Below are positions 21,383 to 32,651 of a stretch of DNA of 64,000 bases, piece after piece. Each line of letters starts with the position of its first letter. The first letter of the stretch is position 1. The stretch covers positions 7,068,001 through 7,132,000 of the forward strand of contig CAJFCV020000004.1 in assembly GCA_904066235.2 (NCBI GenBank), written 5' to 3'. The notes under the pieces were generated by a model. It was not told the origin of the DNA and did not search any database. It saw only the letters and a list, made by a program, of their open reading frames with translations. The stretch comes from Bursaphelenchus xylophilus (lineage: Eukaryota; Nematoda; Chromadorea; Rhabditida; Aphelenchoididae). The translations under genes and the position numbers were made by a program.

Positions 21383-23074
21383 TTAGACGGCGGTTCGATG
21401 AGCCTTCTGTACAAGTTTAATCTTAGCGGGAGTGGCTGTCTTCATCTCTCTGACCGGTCTGGGGAGCAATTCATTGATGAGGGTCAACTTCAGAGAGTTG
21501 AATTCCCTGCTGAAATTAACTCTTTTTATCAAATTCTCCGAGGGTTTGTCTTCTTCGTTCACTTCGACTTCATGATTTAACGCAACAGACGAAACGGCGT
21601 CAAAGACATCAAGCTAAAAATATGTAATATTACATCTTTATAGATGAGGAGATCCACCTCAAAAACAAAACTTACATCATAACACATTTGGCGAACTCGA
21701 AATTCGAATCCACCTCTGATGGCAACAGCTCGACTCGCTTGGGAAAGGGCCACAAAACAAACCTCAGGGAATTTCAAGACGCTTTCGGACTAAAACTTTC
21801 AGCTGCAAAGAGAGAGATCACCACTTACCACATCTCCAAGCACAACCTTGACACACTCAAATTCGATCATCTGGAGGTTGGGAAATACTCCAAAAATGGC
21901 AGTAAGAACATACTCAAGCTGTGCAACATCGATCGGAAAGGTGTTCACAAATTTTAATTCCTGGACAAGAGGATTGTAGGTTTGAAGACGGCAGAACGTT
22001 AGCACCTAAACCAAAAATAACATTACGTAATTTTAACTCACATTTAAAACTGGCGACGCGTTGACAATCAGGGAGTTGGTCCGAAAACTGAACAGCTCAT
22101 TCAAGTCTAGAAATACTGCATCAAAACCGCAAAGACCTACCATCAACCCAAGATACGTTTGTAACTCTTAATTCGGAGAGTTTCAACGTTCGAACAGAAG
22201 AATTCTTGAGAAGAAGAGCTGAACAATCAAGCGATTTCAGAGATTTGTCAAAACTCTGGATCAATTCGATACCCAAAACATTGTTGATTGGAATAAGGGG
22301 GATTGATAAATGCTCGATATCTAAAAAAACGCAATCATGAAATAAAGAACAAACATACTTACATGACATCAAAAGCAAACTTACCCTCAAACATGTATGA
22401 CATTTCGTCCAAATTGTTAAGGTCCTCCTTTTCCACTCCTTCAACAACCAAACGGCCAATCCTTGAAGGAAGAAAGCCAATCTCATATATTACACCGCAG
22501 TTCAGACTCCACATGGGCACCTCTTCGAAATAAGCAGTATAACAAAATCCCCGAGTAACAATAGTCATCTTGTGTCCTTTAGACTTCACACATTTTTTGA
22601 ACTTCTCATTAACTAGCTAAAATCTGTCAGTATTCTAAAACTTGATACTCACAGCCAAACGGAAAGGATAACGATCATTCAGGGTTCTCGATTTGAAGAA
22701 GGAATTGGAGAACTCTTGACGTTTCTTGCGGGACATCTCTTCGAAATGCAAGATAAATGCTGTTAAGGCCCCGTTGAACAGTTGCAACGGACATGGAGTT
22801 ATAAACGGGCGATCCTACAAAATTAAACAAGAACGGCTGATGCCTAAAACAATATAAGCAAAACCGAAGATGACACCGCATAGACATAAAAGCAATACAA
22901 CTAAGAGGACATGCGCTCGTTCCCTACATTTTCAGCTTGCACCAGTTCGAACAGTTTCCGTCCAGCATTCCATCGAGCATCTCGAATTTGAACTCCCAGG
23001 GCCTCAGTCAATGCACTGGCCACGGTCATGGCTCTTGGTGAAGAAGAAGACGAAGAGGTTGATGAATAGAACAT
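21383..23074 (-). CDS. F-box-like protein with leucine-rich repeat-like segments
   Basis: Well-supported exons, all in phase: 22814-22653, 22616-22385, 22320-22141, 22106-22042, 22005-21829, 21789-21676 and 21613-21383. A possible first exon at 23074-22928 (Ser-rich, MFYSSTSSSSSSPRAM) joins in phase through a 113-nt intron; the alternative start is the ATG at 22736. The N-terminal part has RYPFRLALVNEKFKKCVK, resembling the end of an F-box. The middle carries Leu-rich strands (SLKSLDCSALLLKNSSVRTL, LVQELKFVNTFPIDVAQLEY), like the C-terminal parts of nematode F-box substrate adaptors. The end is Lys/Glu-rich. If so, it would be a substrate-recognition subunit of an SCF ubiquitin ligase. The family assignment is tentative. 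Confidence 0.6.
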
Positions 23075-23293
23075 CTTTCCTGGCCGGTTGACAACAGCGA
23101 GAAGTTGTCGCCCAAAACAAAGTTTCCAAATTATCCAACTTCTTTCTCTGGCATTCTGCTTCGCAACGAAAAATATTGCGGTTAGATCCAAAACCAATTT
23201 ACATATTTGGAAGTTATGAGTTATTGAGTAGGAAGTTTCTAAAAACGCCTGTCCATCAGAGAATATATTCGTTTATATAAGTTAAGACAACAT

Positions 23294-24545
23294 CTAATCA
23301 AATTTACATCCAGGTCTGGCCTTTCTGCACAAGACTTTGCAAGAGTGGACGGCAGATCCGACTTGAACCACTTCAGTACCTCCTTGACCGAAACAGGCTC
23401 TCTCGTTCTTGATGTCCACCTTTCCAAGGATCTCCTTTCCATTGACCATGATAACACCAGGACTGATGTCTCCTTTGTAGAAGTTGACATGAACCGGATG
23501 CCATTCCTTGGCTCCGAAGACGGCGGCTTCTGGGAATGGACGCCAATCATAGTCGAAACCGCGAACGTGCTCGGGCATTTCGAAGAGAACCTAGAATTTT
23601 TGGGATGTAAAGACATCACATGGTATACCTGAAGGGATCCGATGTTGTTCTTGTACTCATGGCCTCCCCAAGAGAAGTTGGCGGCGATCTTGCCATTTTC
23701 GTTCCAGACACGACCCATAACTGGCTAAATTATGCAAGAAAACAATCAACGACACGGCTGTTTTCAAACCCACTTCTCCCTGTTGATACCACAAAGCGAC
23801 GTATTGATCTGGATTCTCTCCTGGCAATGTGTTCAGAGACCTGAAGAGAGCGCGGACACACTTCGCGGGAGGGAAGGGATCTCCAGCTCTGAAGTCAGCC
23901 CATTCGTTGAGCATAACACGAACCACTGGACGATTCTTGGGGCAAGCAGCACAATCACAAGACGGCGGTCCTCCCTTCAACTCCCGGACGATCATCAACA
24001 TGTTGTTGAGTTCGGGTCCTTTTTTGGGCTCAGCGATCTTGTCATGGGAGAAGAGAGCCTGCTCGGTACTGTTATCCACATAGCCCAACAGAGCTCCTTG
24101 AGGTCGATCAGCCCAAAGAATGGGGAAAGATTCCCCGCACCGCACTGCCTGATAAGAGTCGGTCTTGGCGAACTTCTCCTGGCGTTCACTGTATTTGATC
24201 CAGTTGTACCAATAGCCAAGTTCAACATGGTTTCCTTTGTATTGGAGGACTTGAATCTGACCACCGAGATCACGGGCTCCTGTTAATTCAACCTTGGAGT
24301 AGGGAAATGAGCATTCAACAACTCCACCATTGTTCCAAGCTCGACCATGAATGGGCTGAAAGTATTATAATCGGCGTATCAACGGTTCAAGGAATGTAAA
24401 AAGATGAGATTACCTTTCCATGTTTGTACCATAGAGCAACATACATGTTCTGCTGTCCTAGAACCTTGACTGGATTGTCGGGGAAGGGGTCTCCGATCTT
24501 TACCCAGGCCCAGCTATCTTCCTGTGGGGGATTGCGATTCGACAT
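23294..24545 (-). CDS. Two-repeat protein, DM9/DUF3421-like, function unknown
   Basis: Four phase-0 exons: 24545-24414, 24355-23774, 23724-23629 and 23590-23294, giving 368 aa. The protein is built of two copies of the same long unit. Copy 1 has [32 protein letters not shown] and [10 protein letters not shown]. Copy 2 has [33 protein letters not shown] and NIGSLQVLFE. Each is followed by a second type of segment containing GxVDN/GKVDI. Introns fall at equivalent points in both copies (after YKHGK and after YQQGE). There is no signal peptide from this ATG; an in-frame ATG at 24605 would add 20 residues. The VALWYxxG-GRxW pattern recalls DM9-type modules, but I do not recognise a named family with confidence. 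Confidence 0.75.
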
Positions 24546-24689
24546 GGCGTTACGATTCGACCGTCCGGCAGGCGAAAAACGACCAAAAATGGGCTTAAAC
24601 CTCATTCGACATGGCTTTTATTCCACAATTTTACATGCAAATTTAGATTTTTTGTTTGAAAATTATGACAAGTAGGCCTAACGTTGAAT

Positions 24690-26377
24690 CTAGGGTTTAT
24701 TTGACGCTATGTTGCGGAAAACAACCTTGGTTTTGATATTTGGATGGAAAAAGAGATGATAAATGATCATGATTGTGATCCCAATTGCGTATGATACACC
24801 CATCCCAGCCAGAATACGATCAACGAAAGGAAATGTGGGCTTGAAGTAGAAGTTTGCGAGGCAGATTACTATCTGAAATGACAAATTCCGTTATCATATA
24901 CGACTCGAAATAAAATTAAATACAAGTTATTATACTTACCATTCCTTCGAAAATTTCCAATCCATATTCAATTCCATACCGTAATCTTGACGGTCCTTCG
25001 GCCATATTAAAGGGACCAAAGATGTGAATCCAAAGGTTTATGGCGAACATTACAGGGTCAATCATTTTTGACTTAGATTTCGTATCAATTCGTTGCAAAA
25101 TAAGTAGACTTGAGGTAGAAATAAGTAAATGGGAGATCATGAGAACTAAACCCGCAACAAAATTTATAACTAGGATTACGGTAACGACGTTGAAACGGGC
25201 AGAAACCGTAAAGAACCGCCATAGAAACTGAAATTACATTGATTTAAATAAACGACAAAAAACGATAGATAAGGATTTATGAATTCATGGGAATAGACTT
25301 ACGATCAAGTAGCATCCAAGAGGTCCGAGGTTCTGTTTTTGAGGCAATGAAATTCGAAGGACGCGGTGATGTGAAACGAAGGAATAGGAAATGGAGATCA
25401 AGGATAATACAATTGAAGTACAACGCCCTGAAAAGCAACAATCGTTTAAGAAAAAGATCGCAAACCGGATTCGAAAGGTTTTACTTACAATGCCAAATGA
25501 ACTCTGATTCAGTATGACCGTAATTCTGCCAATCTTTTGAAAGAAAGTATCCTTGAATAAGAAGTTGAGGCATGGATTCTAGGCAAGCCTCAAAAAATCT
25601 GAGGATCCCAGCATCACGGTCCGCTTCGATCTTCTTGTAGAACACTTTCTGATAGAAGATGCGCTCTTTTCGTGGTCGTTTTTGAAGTGTGAAGCACTTG
25701 AGGGCGTATTTCATTGATTTGCAGTACCATAAAAGAGGGCCCAGCTAAAGGGTTTGATTATATTTAATTTTATAATACGTAAAGCTGTCGCAAGTGACAA
25801 GATAAAGTAAAATTTACCTGTAGAATAACCGCCAACACCCATCTGTAAACTCTCGTCTTCCTTTTTCCCGCTTTGTCATCAGAATCCGTGACTTCGATTC
25901 CCCCTTTTCCTCTGGATTTACTCAATATTTTAATATTATCAGTAAACACAAAGTCGTAAGTATTGCTGCGATCAGTGCAGTCATCTTCTCTTCTTCTGGC
26001 CTCATCATCCATCCAGAATAAGATTGAAATAAAATTTAAAATTAGAGATGGAAGAAGGATGAAAACGGTGGTTAATATACCTGCCATTTGCTGAAGGAGT
26101 CGAATTTATTACTCAACAAGCAAATAGATGACGAGCGTTATACTCGTCAAAGCTTGCAAATAAAACTTACATTTCCCTTTCTGAAGTAGAAAATGGCCAC
26201 AAAAATATCCATAAAAATATCCGAAATGTATGTAAAAATGGCAAAAAAATAACAAGTCATGTCAAAAGAAGTGACGATGATGTTAGAGGGTATCCGATCA
26301 CATTCATCCTCCTCACTTTTGTCATGCAAATTCAAAGTTCTGGCTATTTTTTCTCGAAATGATGACTTTCCGGGCAT
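24690..26377 (-). CDS. XK-related membrane protein (CED-8/XKR family)
   Basis: Six exons: 26377-26171, 26090-25818, 25744-25489, 25427-25303, 25227-24940 and 24872-24690, giving 443 aa. Multiple hydrophobic helices are present with the XKR landmark RFFEACLESMPQLLIQGY, preceded by LLWYCKSMKYAL and followed by SIVLSLISISYSFVSHHRVLR. Family members are phospholipid scramblases activated in apoptotic cells, or partners thereof. The cytosolic N terminus contains EEDECDRIP, so DECD (residues 24-27) fits a caspase DxxD site. This is reminiscent of C. elegans CED-8, which is cut by CED-3 near its N terminus. A charged insertion (SRGKGGIEVTDSDDKAGKRK) lies between early helices. The family call is strong; caspase regulation is inferred. 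Confidence 0.88.
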
Positions 26378-27071
26378 TTTGATTGGACTAAGAATTCATT
26401 CCAACGATCAAAAATCTGCAACTATATAACGTTAAACCTTAACTAATTACATTACAATACAACCGAATCTATCGTGACCCCCTTCCCAGGTTGTCTTAAA
26501 GAGAGGGCAAACCCGAGCCTAGGATGTTGTCCATGACCCAATGGGTTGTGGTAGTCGGTGCCAAGTTCACAAAAAGTGCAAAAATTTTATATTAATCCGT
26601 CGTAGGGCGAGCTCGCTTGCTTATTCCAAAGTGCATTTTTTGCGGAAGAGAACGCGGCAATGAGAGGAGAGACATTTTATACGACTAGCTGGGTACCCGT
26701 TTTGGCGGCGCGTCGGAGAGGACAACCAAAATCCGGCCGGAGAATATCTCATTTACAACCCGGGCGGATAATTGTTTGCGGTTAGGGATGCCGTTTACGG
26801 AGGAATACAAATACAAAAGTCACACAATTGAATTCATGCCTACTATAATATAAAATGCACTCTTGAATGTGGTAATGCATCTGTTCTACTCTGCATAAAG
26901 ATAAAAACGCTAAATTTTTAATTCCGGCAAGAATGTACCGTATACCACTAATCATCAAGTTCTGTAACTTACAGAGGGTCAGACTTGTCCCATAGAGTCA
27001 AGTTTCTCTCCCTGTCGTTTTTGTCGAAAAGGTTTTGCGTAAGATGGAAAGACAGCTGCCGCAATATTGCA
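26378..27071. promoter_or_regulatory. Divergent intergenic region with a GC-rich block
   Basis: The region lies between the XKR-like gene (-) and the two-TM gene (+). The part at about 26460-26770 is clearly GC-richer than its surroundings and contains palindromic words such as GAGCTC and GGTACC. No exon or tRNA is supportable. It probably holds both promoters; a non-coding RNA cannot be excluded. Confidence 0.4.
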
Positions 27072-28465
27072 ATGGATAGGCTCTACCGAATATTCAGATC
27101 GGACGTTTTGTTGTCTTCATCAGACGGTCGACCTCACGGATTTCTTTCAGAAGTTGAATATAAAGCAATCGAAAAGGCTGATACCAAATCAGATGTGCAA
27201 TTTTCTTCGTTCCTTCATCTTACCGGAATCTGGACTTTTTCATCCTTCATTCCTCTTGGGTTTTATCTCGCTTGTGTTCATCATACCGTTATTACATTAG
27301 GTAATTCTAAATTATATGAATTCACATTTGTTCAAACATGTCTTGTTTCAGCGATTGCAATAGTTGCATTCGGATTATGCGTTCCTTCGGCGGTGATAAC
27401 TTTGTATATTATCAGACTAGCATACGTTTACATCAAGTTTTGTTACCATCTCAGTTATACGCAATCGGCCTGGATTCAGATGGATAAATTACACGAAAAG
27501 TGGTTAAAAGAGTGCTTCAGATGGGAGCACGATCAGTAAGTTGCGTCTTCTTTGTTTGGTTTTTGTACATGGTTTTGTGTTAATTTAACTCTGTCATTGC
27601 CGATTGCTTTCCTCCTGAAATTATTATTTGTTACCTAAAACAATATTTCAGCCCAGATCAAGCGACAAAGCCTGGATTCATCTATTGTAGAGAGAAACGG
27701 GTTATAATGTTCCGTCGTCTGGCTTTTTTCATTCTACGTTACCACAACTATCTCTCACATTCTGATATGAATTCTACAATTGATTTGGAAGTTCAGCAAC
27801 TGGATTCCTTGGTGAACTTGGCAGCCGCTGTGCCGGATCAATTTCTTTCTCTCACAAGTCTCAATAACATGGTCGTTTTGATGAATACAATGAGATCGAA
27901 GACAATATTAACGGTTAATATTGAACATCAAAGAAAAATATCGGAGATGCTGGAGCTGAATCTGTTTTCCTGGAATGCTCTGAGGTATTGTGAAGGAGTG
28001 GGAAGCGAATTGTCCGAGAAGCATGTCCTCACTGCAAATGCTTTTCAACTGAAGATGGAAGTTCAATTGGAAATGGAATCTGAAGCAACACTTCTGGAGA
28101 GCAGTCGTATCTTGGATATGAAACCTCAGACTTTGGAAGAGGCAAGGAGACAGTACAAGTATTTGGCGGAAAGGCATGTTGATTTTATATGACCTTCATT
28201 GTTTCAGATTAATTTCTATCGACAAAATCCATCGAGATGACCCAGAGTGTGCTTTTGTTTACTTGGAACTGCTGGATAAGTAAGTAAATTTTATTTGATT
28301 TTGTAACTAATATATCGAAGGGTTAGCAATGTCAGTTTCAGTTCGGAGAGTCCTCGAGATGACGTCTTCTCAGCCGTGTATTCCATCCTGATTGAGGTGA
28401 AACGAGCGATGGATGTTTTGGAAAGGATTCGAGATAACCAGAGGAACTTCAACATGTCTGGATAA
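27072..28465 (+). CDS. Two-TM helical protein, family not recognised
   Basis: Four exons close in phase: 27072-27535, 27652-28173, 28208-28279 and 28342-28465, giving 393 aa. The exon 2 donor is GC (AG then GCATGT at 28174), required to keep frame. The first 50 residues are polar. Two adjacent TM helices follow (around WTFSSFIPLGFYLACVHH and CLVSAIAIVAFGLCVPSAVI). The rest, about 270 residues, is largely amphipathic helix with heptad-like Leu patterns and several Arg/Lys-rich stretches (REKRVIMFRRLAFFILRYHN). The layout of a helical hairpin in the membrane plus a long cytosolic helical domain loosely recalls vezatin/Inp2-type tethers, but I see no diagnostic motif and do not claim homology. 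Confidence 0.75.
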
Positions 28466-28992
28466 GATGGCTTTCCAAGATTGTAACTAACTTTTTTATA
28501 CTTTATCTAGCTGTCTAGGTAACCTTGTAATACTTTTTATATGTATTTTGTAAAGGTAAATTATATAATATTTTATCATGGGTCTCTTGACTGATTTAAG
28601 AGCATGAAACATCGTGTTACACATAATATATAACAAGAGAAGATCAGGGTTTAAAGGTTCGCACAAATGTTACAAATTGTGATTAGATAAATCACTGCTT
28701 CTTTTGCTTTTAACATACAGTAATTTCAGAATTGTTTAAACTCTCTTGTAATTGAGTTTCTTCATCCTCGCGCAATGACGTTTTGTGATGTATAAATTTT
28801 GTTTTAGTATCTTCAACGCCCCGGGCTTGTATTAATTACCCGCCAAGTCACTCAGACGGCCGAAACTGATAAGAAGACACTATCGTTTTTGTAAATAACA
28901 GACGAATACCCGGCTTGTTTTGATATTCTCGGTGGTTACCGTTGTCGGTGTATCTTGAAATTTAAGCTGTTATAAGAAGAATATCTGAGGAA
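28466..28992. other. Intergenic, AT-rich
   Basis: This is spacer between two plus-strand genes. I see no exon. The last 120 bases precede the transporter start and likely contain its promoter. Confidence 0.5.
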
Positions 28993-30448
28993 ATGGGGGG
29001 AAATGTAAGCGGTATCAGAAAAAATTAATGAAATAATTTTTATGACCTATCATACCCTAGTATCATCAAAATATTGCGTAGACATCCTTTTAGTTGCTCC
29101 ATTCAATTTGTATTATCCTGATCATCTCTCTGGCGTGGACTACAGTTGCGCAATTTGGAAAACAATGTTTGAGTCTACCTCCAGAGGATTTCTTTGCTCC
29201 GTTTTTCTTAATTTACTTGATGCATCTGGGTGGATCTGTCGTTTATCTATTGTATTTCCTTGGAAGCGTTTGTTTTTGCCAAGGAAATGCGGACAAAATA
29301 TTGAAAGAGGCAGTGTATGTTTATAAAGTTGAAAAAGTAAGCATTCACTTTTACTTTGATTGCTCGATAATTATTGTTCAGAATGAAAAGTTTTTCTCCC
29401 CCACAGTGATCAAGAACGTTTTGTACATGACCTTCCCAATGTTGATGCTTACATTTACTCTGCAATACGCATATGCCCAATCATTAAAGTTTATCACAGC
29501 ATCCGTTGCAGCTTCTGTTATGAGTACAAACGCAGCACTTGTTTGTGTTTTGGGATGGGTGTTCCTAAAGGAAAAAGTTTTAATGGTAAAAGTAAGTAAT
29601 CAAGTTGTTTTTCAAAAGGTGGTTTCTAGATATTGGGAGTGGTCTTCGCAGTGGTTGGAGTAATTGTAATGTCATCAAATGAAGGGGCACAATCTGGAAC
29701 GGAGAATTTGGACGTTTTAGGAGTCTTTCTGGTAATTTTTTCCGCGATCGGTGCTGCTGTCTATAATGTAAGTTGCTGCTTTCTATGCCGTTAGAATTGC
29801 GTACAAAGCGTTAACACCTAATTTTTTTTAGGTCACTTTCAAACTGATTTATGGCCATCCAACTGTAAATCAAGTCGCCTTCTTCATGTTGATCATCGCA
29901 GTTCTAAATGTAATTGTCAATTCCATTCCTTTATATGTTTTGATCCAATATGATTACGATCATATTGTCTGGGAGAAGGTTCCATGGCTCTCAATCGCTG
30001 CTTATGCCGGATCAAGCGTCAGTGAGTAATGAACTGAAAATTATAATAGTAAACATGATGACATTACTATTGGTAATGCTACCCTTTTTAGTTTTCCAGT
30101 TCCTTGTCAACCTGGGAATTGCTATCCTAAATCCGCTGATTGTTTCAGTTGGAGTTCTCTGCGCCCTTCCTATTATATCCGGTAGGAAAATTGATTTGTT
30201 ACTATCGCATCATGTTTATACCGTATTCTTCATATCCCATAATTTTATTAAATCCGGATTACATATTTCTTTTAGCCTTCGACATCATGGTCCGCCATGA
30301 GCCGGCGTCATGGCGTTTCTACACCGGAGTGACCTTTTTTATGTTGGCTTTTGTCTTCAGCGTATTTCCATTGGATTCACTATGGAAACGAAAGGAAAAG
30401 CGGGATCAGCCCGAATCCGTAGCATTAAATGAAGAAAGCAAAGCTTAA
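28993..30448 (+). CDS. SLC35F3/F4-like DMT-superfamily transporter
   Basis: Seven exons: a 12-nt first coding exon 28993-29004 (MGGN), then 29094-29336, 29382-29591, 29630-29767, 29832-30021, 30092-30181 and 30276-30448, giving 351 aa. About ten hydrophobic helices are present. The best family match is the later half: AASVMSTNAALVCVLGWVFL, ILGVVFAVVGVIVM, LVNLGIAILNPLIVSVGV and LCALPIISAFDIM. The last two blocks correspond to the conserved end of SLC35F3/F4, which includes a putative thiamine transporter. The C-terminal tail is charged and cytosolic. Substrate specificity is not deducible. The start ATG is followed directly by a splice donor; the exon is tiny but its phase is exact. A polyadenylation signal lies at 30501-30506, just before the mariner insertion. 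Confidence 0.82.
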
Positions 30449-30529
30449 GATCTCCGAAGAAACTGAGTTTTAGATAAGAGCTTTGACAACCTATGTTTTG
30501 AATAAAGGTGTTCATAAATATTATTTATA

Positions 30530-31426
30530 TTAGGGTGAACCAAATGTCTTTTCGTTTTTTTTATTAAAACTTTAAACATAATTTTACAACAAACGAAAAC
30601 TAGTCAAGTTTCGAAGTAAAGGCCGTTTGAATCTATGGCTTGAGCCCATCTATCGGCAAGTTGTGCGATCCCGCTGCGGTACCGCTCCTTGTTCATAGAG
30701 GCGAAAAACTCCCGGCACCCGTCTTCGACATCGTCCAGATCATTGAAGCTACGACCACGCAGAAAGTGCGCCATGGACCGGAAAAGGTGATAGTCGTATT
30801 GCGCAAGCTGCGAACTATACGCTGGGTGTGGAAGAAGTTCAATGGCGTCGAGAGTTTTGATCTTTTCCTTCGTTTGTTTGGCGGAGCGAGGTTTTGCGTT
30901 GTCTTGTTGCAGGGGTACGCGCTTTCGATTGATCAAAGCGGGATATTTTTTGCCAAGCGCCGCATACATTCGATCGAGTGGAGCGTAGTAGAGGTCTGCG
31001 TCGATAGTCCGACCATTTGGAACCAACTCGAAGTGAATTACGCCTTCAAAATTGTTTTTTAAGATGTCTTGCCCTCGAGGTCCGTGTCGCCGTCGTTGAA
31101 TCGTTTGAACCAATCGCGCAGTACGATCTGAGACCACATTGTAGCCTTCAACTTCGCTTATCTTCTTTGCTGCTGCAGTTGCGTTAAAGCCTTGTTTCCG
31201 GTAATGACGTAAAAAACCCCGAATTTCGGATTTTTCCATGTTTTTTCTACAGGTTAAAAGATTTTAAATAAAGGACCAATTAAAAGTTTTAATATATATT
31301 ATGATAAAGCAGTTCAAGACCTTTAAAAATATATATAATACATTCATCTAAAAGTTTTTGTTTCGTACAAAAACAATCGGACAAAAAGATACCTTAAAAA
31401 ACGAAAAGACTTTTGGTTCACCCTAA
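30530..31426 (-). mobile_element. Mariner-family transposon, internally deleted
   Basis: An 897-bp element flanked by TA on both sides, with inverted terminal repeats of about 30 bp beginning TTAGGGTGAACCAAA and ending TTTGGTTCACCCTAA. Terminal identity is very high, indicating a young insertion. It encodes a shortened transposase on the minus strand. Complete mariners are about 1.3 kb, so roughly 400 bp of internal sequence is missing. It sits about 80 bp downstream of the SLC35F-like gene. Confidence 0.93.
30604..31239 (-). CDS. Mariner transposase, in-frame internal deletion
   Basis: A single open frame of 211 aa. The N-terminal helix-turn-helix DNA-binding start (MEKSEIRGFLRHYRKQG) is present. 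The catalytic part retains the second aspartate (LQQDNAKPRSA) and the third (AQYDYHLF), with 35 residues between them. It also retains IHFELVPNGRTIDADLYY. The segment carrying the first catalytic aspartate is absent, joined out without a frameshift. Mariner transposases are about 345 aa, so this product should be catalytically dead but may still bind its terminal repeats. Confidence 0.9.
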   Translation of the reverse strand: MEKSEIRGFLRHYRKQGFNATAAAKKISEVEGYNVVSDRTARLVQTIQRRRHGPRGQDILKNNFEGVIHFELVPNGRTIDADLYYAPLDRMYAALGKKYPALINRKRVPLQQDNAKPRSAKQTKEKIKTLDAIELLPHPAYSSQLAQYDYHLFRSMAHFLRGRSFNDLDDVEDGCREFFASMNKERYRSGIAQLADRWAQAIDSNGLYFET

Positions 31427-31834
31427 TATAATATATTTGCGTGAGCGCCGTTATTTTTCCGACAGACTGATATTAGAGCGAAGAAATAAGGAGTATTTTG
31501 AAGCTTTGCAAAAGACTAAATTTGTTTGCGATTTTGTCCGAAAGCGTTTTTCTCGTTTCGCGAATCTACTTTGGGTTGGAAGTAATGGTACCCAATCCCC
31601 AAGACAGCTTCATGTCGCGGTTACTTCGAGTGTCGACAATTCTGGAGATATAAAATGTAAATTGATCCCTATTCTAATTAACGCTACTTAATTTTAGTAA
31701 CTGTCGCTTTTCAATTACCTCACAATTAGGAATAATCAAAAGTAATAACAATCCAGGATCAAAAATGTTTTTCTTGTATTTATTATGATCATAAATTACT
31801 TGTTGTTAATCAATTCGTATTGTAAAACCCCGTA
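31427..31834. other. Intergenic, 3' of SSU72
   Basis: This is an AT-rich stretch between the mariner and the SSU72 stop codon. An open plus-strand frame at about 31413-31691 begins in the mariner end and has no other support. Confidence 0.5.
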
Positions 31835-32651
31835 CTAATAGAAGTGGATTGAGTGTAATATATTCCGATTGGAGTGTTCGGCGTCCAGATTCAAGAGAAC
31901 ATCGTCTATCTGATTATCGAGATCTTCCAGGGATTCAAGCTGAAGTAGAAACAGTTATAATTGCAACAAACAATAGTCATAAAATATAGAATTAACTTAC
32001 CTTCTGACACAAAAGTCGGACAAAGTAAGCGCCAATGGACGCTTCTTCCTGAGTATCCCTGATGTCGATATTCAAAACATGCACCAAATTTCCAGATGAT
32101 GGGATTCGAGAGTGGAAAAAGTCGATAATCTGCAAGGATTCTATTAAATGAACAGTATTAAAATATACCTGATCATAAACACGTTCTTCCAAACACAATA
32201 TAACTTCGAATTCCTCTTTGCAATGCTGGAACTTCTGAGGTCTTTCTTTTACTCTCATATTTCTTTTCAGCATTTGGAGTAATCCGTTATGGGTATATCT
32301 GACATGAAATCAAAATTGTAATCACTTTAAAATTAACCACTACAAGTTTAAATGTCGATCTTACAAGGCTCGATCTTTCTTGATGAGATCTTCCCTAATT
32401 GCCTGATATGGGATGGAATCAAATTCGTAAATATTGGGTTTGTCGACAGATGGCCCCGGCAGTTTTACATAATTCCCCGACCCATATGACTCAATATTAA
32501 ATCCACTGTGTTTCAGAAGATCGTGAGCTTCCATAGATCGGTTCATATTGGAAGAACAAGAGACCGCGAATTTAATTCGTCCATTAGAAGTCTTACTCGG
32601 CAATGGGCGAGGTCGTCGAGTACTATGTTGACGGCGGTCATCTCGGGACAT
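31835..32651 (-). CDS. ssup-72: SSU72 RNA polymerase II CTD phosphatase
   Basis: Four exons: 32651-32365, 32298-32169, 32129-32001 and 31939-31835, giving 216 aa. SSU72 dephosphorylates Ser5/Ser7 of the Pol II C-terminal domain and works with the cleavage/polyadenylation machinery. The catalytic loop CSSNMNRSMEAH (Cys32, Arg38) is intact, as are GSGNYVKLPGPS, FDSIPYQAI, the LEERVYDQ segment with the general acid region, and the C terminus ending in FY as in the human enzyme. An Arg-rich N-terminal extension of about 22 residues (RDDRRQHSTRRPRPLPSK) is not usual. The ATG follows a TGTTTTAG acceptor by one base, as in trans-spliced genes. It lies downstream of NUP98-96 with operon-like spacing. 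Confidence 0.95.

Noticed and set aside
22675..22887. Minus-strand 70-codon frame (MSMRCHLRF...) at the start of the F-box-like gene
   Set aside because: It uses a different frame from the supported exon at 22814-22653 and ends at once; the supported exon connects in phase to six others.
26460..26770. GC-rich block suspected to be a tRNA or structured RNA
   Set aside because: I could not form a cloverleaf and saw no A/B box pair. Left as a possible promoter region.
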